Source of the DNA: Rhodococcus sp. 105337
Lineage (GTDB): Bacteria; Actinomycetota; Actinomycetes; Mycobacteriales; Mycobacteriaceae
NCBI RefSeq assembly: GCF_012844225.1
Contig: NZ_JABAGQ010000006.1
Coordinates: forward strand, 186,001 to 250,000
Length of the DNA stretch: 64,000 nucleotides
Reading direction: 5' to 3'
The first letter of the stretch is position 1, and each line of letters opens with the position of its first letter. Of the stretch, positions 17,057 to 24,871 are shown in pieces. The notes below the pieces were generated by a model. The model was not told the origin of the DNA. It did not search any database and saw only the letters and a list, made by a program, of their open reading frames with translations. The translations under genes and the position numbers were made by a program.

Positions 17057-17962
17057 CTAACGGGGCAACCCGTCAATTGTGCCAGACGACGCCGCTGGAG
17101 GCGAAATCGACGGCGGTGGCAGCGCGGGATGCACCTCCCGGTCGAGGACCTCCTCGGCCACGACCTTCGAATTCTCCACGCTCCCGCGCACCGTCTCGAG
17201 TGTCGGAGCCCCCGCCACGAGGTTCTGCACGACGACCTTCGCCCGGACGACGGGGCGACGTACTTTCCGCTCCCGGGCGAGCGACCGAGCCATCTTGCGC
17301 GAGTCGGGTGCGTACCGCGCCCGTGCCCACGGTGCCGCCGGACGCGACAACCGGAGCGCACCGACCCACAGCAGCGGAGCGAAGAACAAGCCCACCAGCC
17401 CCGTCCAGATCTTCCCCTTGGACAGGACGACCATCGCCAGCAGCAGGTCGATCACCGCACCCACCACCAGCAGGCCGCGGCTGATCAGGTCGCCGGTGTC
17501 CTCGAAATTGCCGGCGTCCCCGAGGTCCAGCGGCCGGAGCCCGACGAGCAACATGCCCGTCACCGCGACCGCGACGAACACCGCGTCGACCGAGACGCGG
17601 CCTTCTTCGTCCCAATAGACGTCGTTGAGGTAGAAGATCAGCGCGAACTCGTCCAGGGTCAGCGCGGCGCCGATCCCGAACAGCGTCGCGAAGACGACCC
17701 CGGCCGCCAGGCTGCCGTCCTCGTAGAAGCCGATCAGGCCACCACCGGCGATCACCATGGTCACCACGCCGAACACCACATGGTGCACATGGTGTCCGCC
17801 GGGACTGATGTTGCCGGGCCACCACCGCACGTTCGCGCGGATCATGCGCACGCTCATCCGGATGAACAAGAAGGCCACCACGAAACCGATGAGGAAGCAC
17901 AGCAGCGGAAATCGCCCCTGCTCGACGATTTCTCTGCGGAACCAGTCGATCATTCCGGTCAT
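17057..17962 (-). CDS. Polytopic membrane protein with HHxHH motif, function unknown
   Basis: I do not recognise a named family. The 301-residue protein has about six hydrophobic segments: one at 18-36, then GNISPGGHHVHHVVFGVVTM (50-69) opening the next, followed by helices with LTLDEFALIFYLNDVYWD between them, SVDAVFVAVAVTGMLLVGL, a pair near 165-205, and a charged cytoplasmic tail rich in Arg and then Pro/Ser. The four histidines (57, 58, 60, 61) in HHVHH and the acidic DEF...DVYWDEE loop could bind a metal. The start at 17962 is uncertain; 17953 (MIDWF) is an alternative, and no good ribosome-binding site is present. It is upstream of rplS on the same strand, 96 nt away. Confidence 0.8.
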   Translation of the reverse strand: MTGMIDWFRREIVEQGRFPLLCFLIGFVVAFLFIRMSVRMIRANVRWWPGNISPGGHHVHHVVFGVVTMVIAGGGLIGFYEDGSLAAGVVFATLFGIGAALTLDEFALIFYLNDVYWDEEGRVSVDAVFVAVAVTGMLLVGLRPLDLGDAGNFEDTGDLISRGLLVVGAVIDLLLAMVVLSKGKIWTGLVGLFFAPLLWVGALRLSRPAAPWARARYAPDSRKMARSLARERKVRRPVVRAKVVVQNLVAGAPTLETVRGSVENSKVVAEEVLDREVHPALPPPSISPPAASSGTIDGLPR

Positions 17963-18001
17963 CGCACGACCGGCAGCCACTCCATACAACTCAGCATCGC
18001 A

Positions 18002-18040
18002 GGTGCGGGGCCACGCCGCGGAACAACGCGACCCCGCACC
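18002..18040 (-). terminator. Terminator downstream of the Tex-family gene
   Basis: GGTGCGGGG at 18002-18010 pairs perfectly with CCCCGCACC at 18032-18040; an inner CGCG/CGCG pairing extends the stem. It lies 10 nt past the stop codon of the gene ending at 18051. Confidence 0.82.
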
Positions 18041-18050
18041 GGGATACGAA

Positions 18051-20429
18051 CTACTTCCCGAATCCGGCTCGTCGCAGCGCCTCGGCCATGGACCCGGCGG
18101 CCGGAGCTTCGCTGCGCCGGCCCGACTGCCCGTCGCGGTTCCGGCCGCCCTGTCCGTTGCCCCGCGTCTGGCTGTCGCCCCGGCCCTGAGTGTTGCCCCG
18201 GCTCTGGCCGCCGGCCGGTCCCCCGCGGCGTGCGCCGCCCCGGGGCGGACGCCCGTCGGACGCATCGGGCGTGGTCGAGGGCAGTTCGTCGTCGAGGCGG
18301 AGAGTCAGAGCGATGCGCTGTCTCGGCACGTCGACCTCGAGGACCTTCACCTTGACCACTTCGCCGGACTTGACGACGTCGTGCGGATCCTTGACGAAGC
18401 TGCGCGACATCGCCGACACATGCACCAGACCGTCCTGGTGCACTCCGACGTCGACGAACGCACCGAATGCGGCGACGTTGGTGACGACACCTTCGAGCAC
18501 CATTCCCGGCTTCAGGTCGCCCACCTTCTCGACGCCCACCGCGAAGGTGGCGGTCTTGAACTCCGGGCGGGGGTCACGACCGGGCTTTTCGAGTTCCCCG
18601 ATGATGTCGGTGACCGTCGGCAGCCCGAACTTGTCGTCGACGAAGTCGTCCGGACGCACCGTACGGAGCGTTGCGGTGTTGCCCAGCAGTTCGCGCACGG
18701 CCGTCCCGCTGCGTTCGGCGATCCGTCGCACCACGGGGTAGGCCTCGGGGTGCACGGCGGACGCGTCGAGCGGATCCTCACCGTTGGGAATGCGGAGGAA
18801 TCCGGCGCACTGCTCGAACGCCTTGGGACCGAGCCGCGCGACGTCCTTGAGCGCCCTGCGGCTGGGGAAGGGACCGTTCTGGTCGCGGTGCGCCACGATG
18901 CTCTCGGCGAGCGACGACGTGACACCCGAGACGCGCGAGAGCAGCGGCACCGACGCAGTGTTGACATCGACCCCCACCGCGTTCACCGCATCTTCGACGA
19001 CCGCTCCGAGGGACCGGGCGAGCATCGTCTCCGAGACGTCGTGCTGGTACTGCCCCACGCCGATGGACTTGGGATCGATCTTGACCAGTTCGGCGAGCGG
19101 ATCCTGCAGGCGCCGGGCGATCGATACCGCGCCGCGGATCGACACGTCGAGGTCGGGCAGTTCCTGTGAGGCGTACGCCGAGGCCGAGTACACCGAGGCC
19201 CCCGCCTCGGACACCACGATCTTCGTGAGACCGGGCGTGCCGAGCTTCGCGATCAGTTCGGTGGCGAGCGCGTCGGTCTCCCGCGACGCCGTGCCGTTAC
19301 CGATGGCGATCAGTTCGACGCCGTGCCTCGCGACGAGTTGGGCGAGGGTCGCCAGCGACTGGTCCCGTTTGTTGTGGGGCTGGTGCGGGTAGATCGTGGC
19401 ATGGTCGACGACCTTGCCGGTGGCGTCGACCACTGCGACCTTGGTGCCGGTGCGGAAGCCGGGGTCCAGGCCCATGGTGGGACGGGACCCGGCGGGTGCG
19501 GCGAGCAGAAGATCCTTGAGGTTTGCCGCGAAGACGTCGACGGCATCCTTCTCCGCGGACTGCTTGAGCCGCATCCGGAGATCGACACCGAGCGAGACCT
19601 GCAGGCGGGTCCGCCACGCCCAGCGCACGGTGTCGAGCAACCAGCGGTCGGCGGCCCGGCCGCGGTCGGCGATACCGAAACGTGCGGCGATGCGGCCCTC
19701 GAAGTACGACGGCTCCCCCGGCTCGGGCTCGTCGGCATCGGGAACGAGCGTCAGGGAGAGCACCTCTTCCTTTTCGCCACGCAGCATCGCGAGGATGCGG
19801 TGGGACGGAAGCTGGGTGAACGGCTCGGAGAATTCGAAGTAGTCCGCGAACTTCGCGCCGTCGGTCTCCTTGCCCGGGCGGACGGCCGCTTTCATGCAAC
19901 CGCGGCTCCACATCGCCTCGCGAAGTTCACCGACGAGGTCGGGGTCCTCCGCGAAACGCTCGACGAGGATGGCACGTGCACCGTCGAGTTGCTCTGCGGA
20001 GAACCCGGCGGGATCGGTGCTCGGGTCCGAGTAGAGGGCGTCGGCGACGGGTTCGTGGCCGGCTTCCCGCGCGATCTGCGCTTTCGTGCGCCGCTTGGGC
20101 TTGTAGGGCAGGTAGATGTCCTCGAGCCTGGCCTTGGTGTCCGCGAGGCGGATCTGGGCGCGCAGGTCGTCGTCGAGTTTGCCTTGGGCCTCGATCGATT
20201 CGAGGATCGCGGTGCGGCGCTCGTCGAGTTCACGCAGGTACCGCAGTCGCTCTTCGAGGGTGCGGAGCTGGGCATCGTCGAGTCCGCCGGTCGCTTCCTT
20301 GCGGTAGCGCGCGACGAACGGAACGGTCGCGCCGCCGTCGAGCAATCCCACCGCCGCAGCCACCTGGTGTTCGCGGACGTCGAGTTCGTCGGCGATTCGC
20401 CGGATCACGGTGTCGGGTTCGGTTGTCAC
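18051..20429 (-). CDS. Tex-family S1 RNA-binding protein
   Basis: Tex proteins are nucleic-acid-binding factors related to eukaryotic Spt6, linked to transcription and RNA handling. The 792-residue protein has the N-terminal helical domain (LDDAQLRTLEERLRYLRELD, YLPYKPKRRTKAQIAREAG), a YqgF-like domain (TMGLDPGFRTGTKVAVVD), the tandem helix-hairpin-helix region (RVSGVTSSLAESIV, FPSRRALKDVARLGPKAF) and the S1 domain (VTNVAAFGAFVDVGVHQDGL, VHVSAMSRSFV) near 635-705. After the S1 domain comes a Gly/Arg/Gln/Ser-rich tail of about 75 residues, longer than in enterobacterial Tex. GTG at 20429 lies 8 nt after a TAGGGT -10 box. It is divergent from the lipoprotein gene. Confidence 0.95.
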   Translation of the reverse strand: MTTEPDTVIRRIADELDVREHQVAAAVGLLDGGATVPFVARYRKEATGGLDDAQLRTLEERLRYLRELDERRTAILESIEAQGKLDDDLRAQIRLADTKARLEDIYLPYKPKRRTKAQIAREAGHEPVADALYSDPSTDPAGFSAEQLDGARAILVERFAEDPDLVGELREAMWSRGCMKAAVRPGKETDGAKFADYFEFSEPFTQLPSHRILAMLRGEKEEVLSLTLVPDADEPEPGEPSYFEGRIAARFGIADRGRAADRWLLDTVRWAWRTRLQVSLGVDLRMRLKQSAEKDAVDVFAANLKDLLLAAPAGSRPTMGLDPGFRTGTKVAVVDATGKVVDHATIYPHQPHNKRDQSLATLAQLVARHGVELIAIGNGTASRETDALATELIAKLGTPGLTKIVVSEAGASVYSASAYASQELPDLDVSIRGAVSIARRLQDPLAELVKIDPKSIGVGQYQHDVSETMLARSLGAVVEDAVNAVGVDVNTASVPLLSRVSGVTSSLAESIVAHRDQNGPFPSRRALKDVARLGPKAFEQCAGFLRIPNGEDPLDASAVHPEAYPVVRRIAERSGTAVRELLGNTATLRTVRPDDFVDDKFGLPTVTDIIGELEKPGRDPRPEFKTATFAVGVEKVGDLKPGMVLEGVVTNVAAFGAFVDVGVHQDGLVHVSAMSRSFVKDPHDVVKSGEVVKVKVLEVDVPRQRIALTLRLDDELPSTTPDASDGRPPRGGARRGGPAGGQSRGNTQGRGDSQTRGNGQGGRNRDGQSGRRSEAPAAGSMAEALRRAGFGK

Positions 20430-20437
20430 GACGATCG

Positions 20438-20443
20438 ACCCTA
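20438..20443 (-). promoter_or_regulatory. -10 hexamer TAGGGT of the Tex-family gene
   Basis: Read on the minus strand, TAGGGT ends 8 nt before the GTG start at 20429. It sits in a short AT-rich patch (20440-20452). A leaderless transcript is likely. Confidence 0.55.
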
Positions 20444-20557
20444 CATTTATCCTTGCGAAGCTCCCCGGGCGCCACATCGGGTTCCGGACGGAGCGTCGAC
20501 GACGGACGCGTGGACGCATGGTGCTGCGCGCCGCACAATGGCATACAGGAGCAAACG

Positions 20558-21574
20558 ATGAATCGGGGTCGCCGGACCGGTGCTCGGTCGTACGCAACGG
20601 TGCTGCTCGCAGCAGCAACGGTAGTGGCGTGTGGATCGCAGTCCGACGGGTCGAAAGAGATCGTGCCGGCGCTTGCCGCGCTGAACCCGGGTGTCACGGA
20701 TACCGACGGTGACGGGTTCGCGGACCTCGCCTTGCAGATGGGCTCGTCCTCACTCGACGTGGAGTCGCTCGCCGACCGCATCGAAGCGGCAGCGACCCTC
20801 GCGGAACGCCGGGGTGCCCGGATGACCATCGCCGTGCTGGATCGCAGCACCGGCGCACGCACGGTGGGCGGCGTGGACGAGCCCGTGGAAACCGCATCGG
20901 TGGTGAAACTGTTTCTCGCCGACGACCTGCTGTTCCGCGAGTCGACCGGCGAAGTGACACTCACCGAGGACGACTACGACCTCATCGAGAACATGCTCCG
21001 GTCGTCCGACGACACGGCCGCGAATCTGCTGTGGGCGCAGCACGGTGGTTCGGAGATGGTCTTGCGGGTTGCGGAGCGGCACAACCTCACCGGGACCACG
21101 CCGCCGTTCTCACCGTGGTGGTGGAACACGACGACCACGGCGTCGGACCTGCTCACCTGGTATGACGATGTGCTCGGTGGTCGCGGCGGGCTCGACGAAG
21201 AGGCGCGCGCCCGGATCATCGGATATCTGACCGATTTCACACCCACAGGATCGGACGGGTACGACCAGACGTTCGGTCTGCCCGAAGGCCTGCCGGGCAT
21301 GACCGATCTCGGGGTCAAGCAGGGATGGATGTGCTGCCTCGACGGCGAGTGGGTGCACCTGTCCACCGGTTTCTTCGGCGACGACCAACGGTATGTCGTG
21401 GCCGTGACGTCGCAGGAAGAGGTCACCTACGAGGAGGGCGATCCCGAGTTCGGCACGGGAATCCTGCCGGATACGGCGCTCTACGACGTGACCTACGACG
21501 GCAGCGCCCGGCATGCGCGCGAGACGGTGTCGATGGCGGTGGAGACGGCACTGGGCAGCAGCGCCGATCGCTGA
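20558..21574 (+). CDS. LppW-like lipoprotein with class A beta-lactamase-type fold
   Basis: The 338-residue protein is exported and lipidated: Arg-rich start, hydrophobic stretch YATVLLAAATVVAC with lipobox VVAC (C25). It then has a serine-hydrolase domain with SVVK (Ser114, Lys117) as the SxxK motif, SSDDTAANLLW near the SxN position and GVKQGW in place of KTG. The last motif is altered, so true beta-lactamase activity is doubtful; it may be an inactive or carboxypeptidase-like relative. Between the lipobox and the domain is DTDGDGFAD (48-56), an EF-hand-like calcium loop. AGGAG precedes the ATG at 20558. M. tuberculosis LppW (Rv2905) is in the same position, convergent with trmD. Confidence 0.88.
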   Translation: MNRGRRTGARSYATVLLAAATVVACGSQSDGSKEIVPALAALNPGVTDTDGDGFADLALQMGSSSLDVESLADRIEAAATLAERRGARMTIAVLDRSTGARTVGGVDEPVETASVVKLFLADDLLFRESTGEVTLTEDDYDLIENMLRSSDDTAANLLWAQHGGSEMVLRVAERHNLTGTTPPFSPWWWNTTTTASDLLTWYDDVLGGRGGLDEEARARIIGYLTDFTPTGSDGYDQTFGLPEGLPGMTDLGVKQGWMCCLDGEWVHLSTGFFGDDQRYVVAVTSQEEVTYEEGDPEFGTGILPDTALYDVTYDGSARHARETVSMAVETALGSSADR

Positions 21575-21593
21575 GCGGCAGCGCGCAGAGCGG

Positions 21594-22301
21594 TCAGTTC
21601 TCGTCGGGCAGCAGGTCGGGCCGGCGTTCCCGGGTGCGGGCGAGCGATTGCTCCCGGCGCCAGGCGGCGACCTTCGCGTGGTCGCCCGAGAGGAGCACCG
21701 CCGGTACGTCCAGTCCACGCCAACTGGCGGGCCGCGTATAGCTCGGTCCCTCGAGGAGTCCGTCGGAGAAGGAATCTTCCTGGTGCGACTGCTGATTGCC
21801 GAGGACGCCGGGGAGCAACCTGACGACGGCCTCGACCATGACGAGTACCGCGACTTCCCCGCCGATCAGTACGTAGTCCCCGATGCTCACTTCCTCGACG
21901 CGCACGCGGCGGGCCGCGTCGTCGAAGACACGTTGGTCGATGCCTTCGTACCTGCCGCACGCGAAGACGATGCGCTTCTCCTGCGACCAGCGCTGGGCGG
22001 TGGCCTGGTCGAACGGCCGCCCCGCGGGGGTGGGGACGACGAGCAGGACGTCGGGGTCGGTGTCGCCGTCGGGGCCGGCGAGCACGTCGTCGAGGGCAGG
22101 CCCCCAGACGGTGGGTTTCATGACCATTCCGGGACCCCCGCCGTACGGCGAGTCGTCGACGGCCTTGTGGACGTCGTGCGTCCAGTCGCGGAGATTGTGG
22201 ATGTCCACGGAGATCAGGCCTTTGTCGATGGCCTTGCCGAGGAGCGCTGCACGCATCGGTGCGAGATATTCGGGAAAGATGGTGACGACATCGAGTCGCA
22301 C
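21594..22301 (-). CDS. trmD: tRNA (guanine37-N1)-methyltransferase
   Basis: TrmD methylates G37 of tRNAs and prevents frameshifting. The 235-residue SPOUT enzyme shows [14 protein letters not shown], the [13 protein letters not shown] loop, [13 protein letters not shown], and the trefoil-knot segment [20 protein letters not shown] followed by RLLPGVLGN. The GTG start at 22301 follows the rimM stop by 4 nt. It is the last gene of the rpsP-khpA-rimM-trmD operon and converges with the LppW-like gene with an 18-nt spacer. Confidence 0.97.
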   Translation of the reverse strand: MRLDVVTIFPEYLAPMRAALLGKAIDKGLISVDIHNLRDWTHDVHKAVDDSPYGGGPGMVMKPTVWGPALDDVLAGPDGDTDPDVLLVVPTPAGRPFDQATAQRWSQEKRIVFACGRYEGIDQRVFDDAARRVRVEEVSIGDYVLIGGEVAVLVMVEAVVRLLPGVLGNQQSHQEDSFSDGLLEGPSYTRPASWRGLDVPAVLLSGDHAKVAAWRREQSLARTRERRPDLLPDEN

Positions 22302-22305
22302 GGAA

Positions 22306-22905
22306 CTACCTGTCTCCCTTGCTGTTCCGCTGTGACGCCTTCGAAGGCGGCTCCCCGAAGTCGGGGTCGAGCAGACCTTCGGGCGGATCGATCTCGATGA
22401 CACCGTCCGCGAGAGACACGGTCGGCACGATGTCGGTGACGAACGGGATCAGCAGTTCCGCGCGCTCGTCGTCGACGGGACGGAGCGAGAGCAGTTCACC
22501 GGCGGCCGTGTGCAGCACCTCGCGCACGGTGCCCACCACGGTGCCGCCGTCGGGACGGCCGGCGACGATGCGCACCGACAGCCCTTCGAGTTCGTGATCG
22601 TAGAATTCGTCGGGATCGTCGGACGGCCCCAGGTCGTCGCTGTCGACGACGAACAGGGTTCCGCGCAGCGCGTCCGCCGTGCTGCGATCGTCAACCCCGG
22701 TCAAGCGCAGCAGAAGCCGCCCGGAATGCTCCCGGGCGGCTTCTACCGTGTAGTCCTGCAGGTTCTTCTCGCGGGGTTTGCGGCCACGCAGGACCGCACC
22801 CACAGCAAAGCGCTCCTCGGGTTCGTCGGTGCGAACCTCGACGACCACCTCACCCTTGATGCCGTGCGACTTCGCCACCCGGCCTACCACGAGCTCCACC
22901 TGCAT
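22306..22905 (-). CDS. rimM: Ribosome maturation factor RimM
   Basis: RimM assists maturation of the 30S head by binding S19. The 199-residue protein starts [20 protein letters not shown], the conserved RimM N-terminal barrel, and has a PRC-barrel second half with [26 protein letters not shown] and [11 protein letters not shown]. The ATG at 22905 lies 4 nt past the khpA stop. The C-terminal tail after [11 protein letters not shown] is polar and lineage-specific. Confidence 0.96.
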   Translation of the reverse strand: MQVELVVGRVAKSHGIKGEVVVEVRTDEPEERFAVGAVLRGRKPREKNLQDYTVEAAREHSGRLLLRLTGVDDRSTADALRGTLFVVDSDDLGPSDDPDEFYDHELEGLSVRIVAGRPDGGTVVGTVREVLHTAAGELLSLRPVDDERAELLIPFVTDIVPTVSLADGVIEIDPPEGLLDPDFGEPPSKASQRNSKGDR

Positions 22906-22909
22906 GCGC

Positions 22910-23152
22910 CTATCGGTCGGTGTCGACGACGTCGACGCGAATGCCCCGGCCACCGATGCCGGTGACGAGGGTCCGCAGCGCGGTGGCGGTACGCCCACCA
23001 CGACCGATCACCTTGCCGAGATCGTCGGGGTTGACGTGAACCTCGACGGTGCGTCCCCGTCGGCCTGTGATCAGGTCGACGCGGACGTCATCGGGGTTGG
23101 CGACGATTCCACGAACAAGATGCTCGACGGCGTCGGCGACCACGGTGCTCAT
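22910..23152 (-). CDS. khpA: KH-domain RNA-binding protein KhpA
   Basis: This 80-residue single KH-domain protein binds RNA; in firmicutes KhpA pairs with KhpB (Jag) to affect cell division and elongation. The KH signature is [16 protein letters not shown], preceded by a beta segment ([10 protein letters not shown]). Its ATG overlaps the rpsP stop by 1 nt (TAATG), so translation is coupled. The gene between rpsP and rimM is the standard position (Rv2908c in M. tuberculosis). Confidence 0.94.
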   Translation of the reverse strand: MSTVVADAVEHLVRGIVANPDDVRVDLITGRRGRTVEVHVNPDDLGKVIGRGGRTATALRTLVTGIGGRGIRVDVVDTDR

Positions 23153-23586
23153 TACTCGGCGGCCTCGGTGGACTCGGCCTCGGTGGCCTCTTCCTTGGCA
23201 GCCTTCTTCTTCTTCGGGGTGGTCGCTGCGGCGGCCGGCTCGTTCTCGGCCTGCGCGAGAGCGGCCTGGAACAGCTCGAGCTTGGACGGCTTGGGCTCTG
23301 CGGTCTTCAGGGTGCCCTCGGTGCCCGGCAGGCCCTTGAACTTCTGCCAGTCACCGGTGATCTTCAGAAGGTTGAGGACGGGCTCGGTCGGCTGTGCGCC
23401 GACGCTCAGCCAGTACTGCGCGCGCTCCGAATCGATCTGGATCAGCGACGGCTCTTCCTTGGGGTGGTACTTGCCGATCGTCTCGATCGCCCGGCCGTTG
23501 CGACGGGTACGCGAGTCCGCGATGACCACGCGGTACTGCGGGTTGCGAATCTTGCCGAGACGGGTGAGCTTGATCTTCACAGCCAT
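23152..23586 (-). CDS. rpsP: 30S ribosomal protein S16
   Basis: S16 is an early-assembling small-subunit protein. The 144-residue product starts [20 protein letters not shown] and has [19 protein letters not shown] and the [18 protein letters not shown] block. The C-terminal 55 residues are Ala/Glu/Lys-rich, longer than E. coli S16 (about 82 residues) but usual in actinobacteria. AAGGAG precedes the start at 23586. It leads the rpsP-khpA-rimM-trmD operon; the promoter should lie in the 172-nt gap to the amidohydrolase gene. Confidence 0.97.
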   Translation of the reverse strand: MAVKIKLTRLGKIRNPQYRVVIADSRTRRNGRAIETIGKYHPKEEPSLIQIDSERAQYWLSVGAQPTEPVLNLLKITGDWQKFKGLPGTEGTLKTAEPKPSKLELFQAALAQAENEPAAAATTPKKKKAAKEEATEAESTEAAE

Positions 23587-23758
23587 GGCTGAGTTCTCCT
23601 TCGAAGCGCACAAGGCGCATGTCACGTGCAATTCGGACGGCGCACCCTTTTGGCACGCCCGGTTTTGCCTCTAACCTGTGACCGCCGCGCGGTACGTAAC
23701 CGGATGCGACGACAGCGGTCCATTCTGCCAGATCGCCGAGCCAGGACGAAACCGGAGG

Positions 23759-24865
23759 TCACGCGAGTGACGCACTCCGCGTGACGACCGCACCGCGGAG
23801 GACGACGAGATCCGGACGTGCTGCCGCGGGGTCCCGGCGCGGGTCCTCGGTGTAGACGATGAAGTCGGCCGGAGTGCCCGGCTCGAGGCTGGGGTGGCCG
23901 AGCCACGTCCGGGCCGCCGACCCGGCCGCGTCGAACGCTTCGGTCGGGCCGAGACCCACGCGGGCGAGTGCGGCGATCTCGTCCGCGATCCGGCCGTGCC
24001 GGACGTGCCCACCGGCGTCCGTGCCGGCATAGATGGGGACCCCGGCGTCGTGGGCCGCGCCGATCGTGTCGGCGACGCGGGCGTGCAAATCCCGCATATG
24101 CGCGGCATACACTGGGAAACGCGTTGCGGAATCGGCGATTTCGGGGAAGTTGTCGATGTTGACCAGCGTCGGGACGAGCGCGGTGCCCGCTGCCGCCATG
24201 GTCGCGATCGTCTCGTCGGTCAGGCCGGTGCCGTGCTCGATGCAGTCGATCCCCGCGGCGAGCAGACCCGGCAACGCGTCTTCACCGAACACGTGCGCGG
24301 TGACGCGGGCGCCCTCGCGGTGTGCCGCGGCGATCGCCTCGACGAGGATGGCATCGCTCCACAACGGCGCCAGGTCGCCGCTCCCCCGGTCGATCCAGTC
24401 GCCGATCAGTTTGACCCAGCCGTCGCCGGCGCGCGCCTGCCTCACCACCTCCGCGGGAAGTTGCGATTCGTCGTCCAGTTCGACCGGCAGACCCCGGATA
24501 TACCGCTTCGGGAGTGCGATGTGACGGCCGGCGCGGACGATGCGCGGCAGGGCCGGATCGTCGTCGAAGCTGCGCGTGTCGGCGGGAGACCCGGCGTCGC
24601 GGAGCAACAGGACGCCCGCGTCCCGCTCGACGATCGCTTGCGCGAGGGCCCCGGCAGCGTCTTCGATGCCGCCGCCGTAGCGGATTCCGACATGGCAGTG
24701 GGCATCGACGAGACCGGGCAGGATCCACCCGCCGGTCGACGCAACCTCGGCGCCGGGAATCGGCTCGGACGCGAACATGCCGTCCGAGCCGACCCACAGT
24801 TCGACGGGCTCACCGTCGAGCGTCTTTCCCCGAACCGCGAATGCCTCGGCGGTCCCCCCTGCCAC
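23759..24865 (-). CDS. Amidohydrolase-superfamily metal-dependent hydrolase
   Basis: The 368-residue protein has the amidohydrolase metal centre: VDAHCHVG (HxH), a Lys in GWVKLIGDW that may be carboxylated, TAHVFG, IDCIEHGTGL and the catalytic Asp in YAGTDAGG. Such enzymes hydrolyse amide, imide or dipeptide bonds; the substrate cannot be told (imidazolonepropionase- and prolidase-like members are the closest by pattern). The GTG at 24865 lies 6 nt after the ffh stop codon, so it is cotranscribed with ffh. M. tuberculosis keeps the same pair (Rv2915c, Rv2916c), which suggests the link is old, though no functional tie to protein targeting is known. Confidence 0.88.
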   Translation of the reverse strand: MAGGTAEAFAVRGKTLDGEPVELWVGSDGMFASEPIPGAEVASTGGWILPGLVDAHCHVGIRYGGGIEDAAGALAQAIVERDAGVLLLRDAGSPADTRSFDDDPALPRIVRAGRHIALPKRYIRGLPVELDDESQLPAEVVRQARAGDGWVKLIGDWIDRGSGDLAPLWSDAILVEAIAAAHREGARVTAHVFGEDALPGLLAAGIDCIEHGTGLTDETIATMAAAGTALVPTLVNIDNFPEIADSATRFPVYAAHMRDLHARVADTIGAAHDAGVPIYAGTDAGGHVRHGRIADEIAALARVGLGPTEAFDAAGSAARTWLGHPSLEPGTPADFIVYTEDPRRDPAAARPDLVVLRGAVVTRSASLA

Positions 24866-24871
24866 CGGTCG

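Noticed and set aside
23680-23720. Weak GACCGC/GCGGTC stem downstream of the amidohydrolase gene as a terminator
   Set aside because: Only 6 bp with a loop of about 29 nt; too weak to call.
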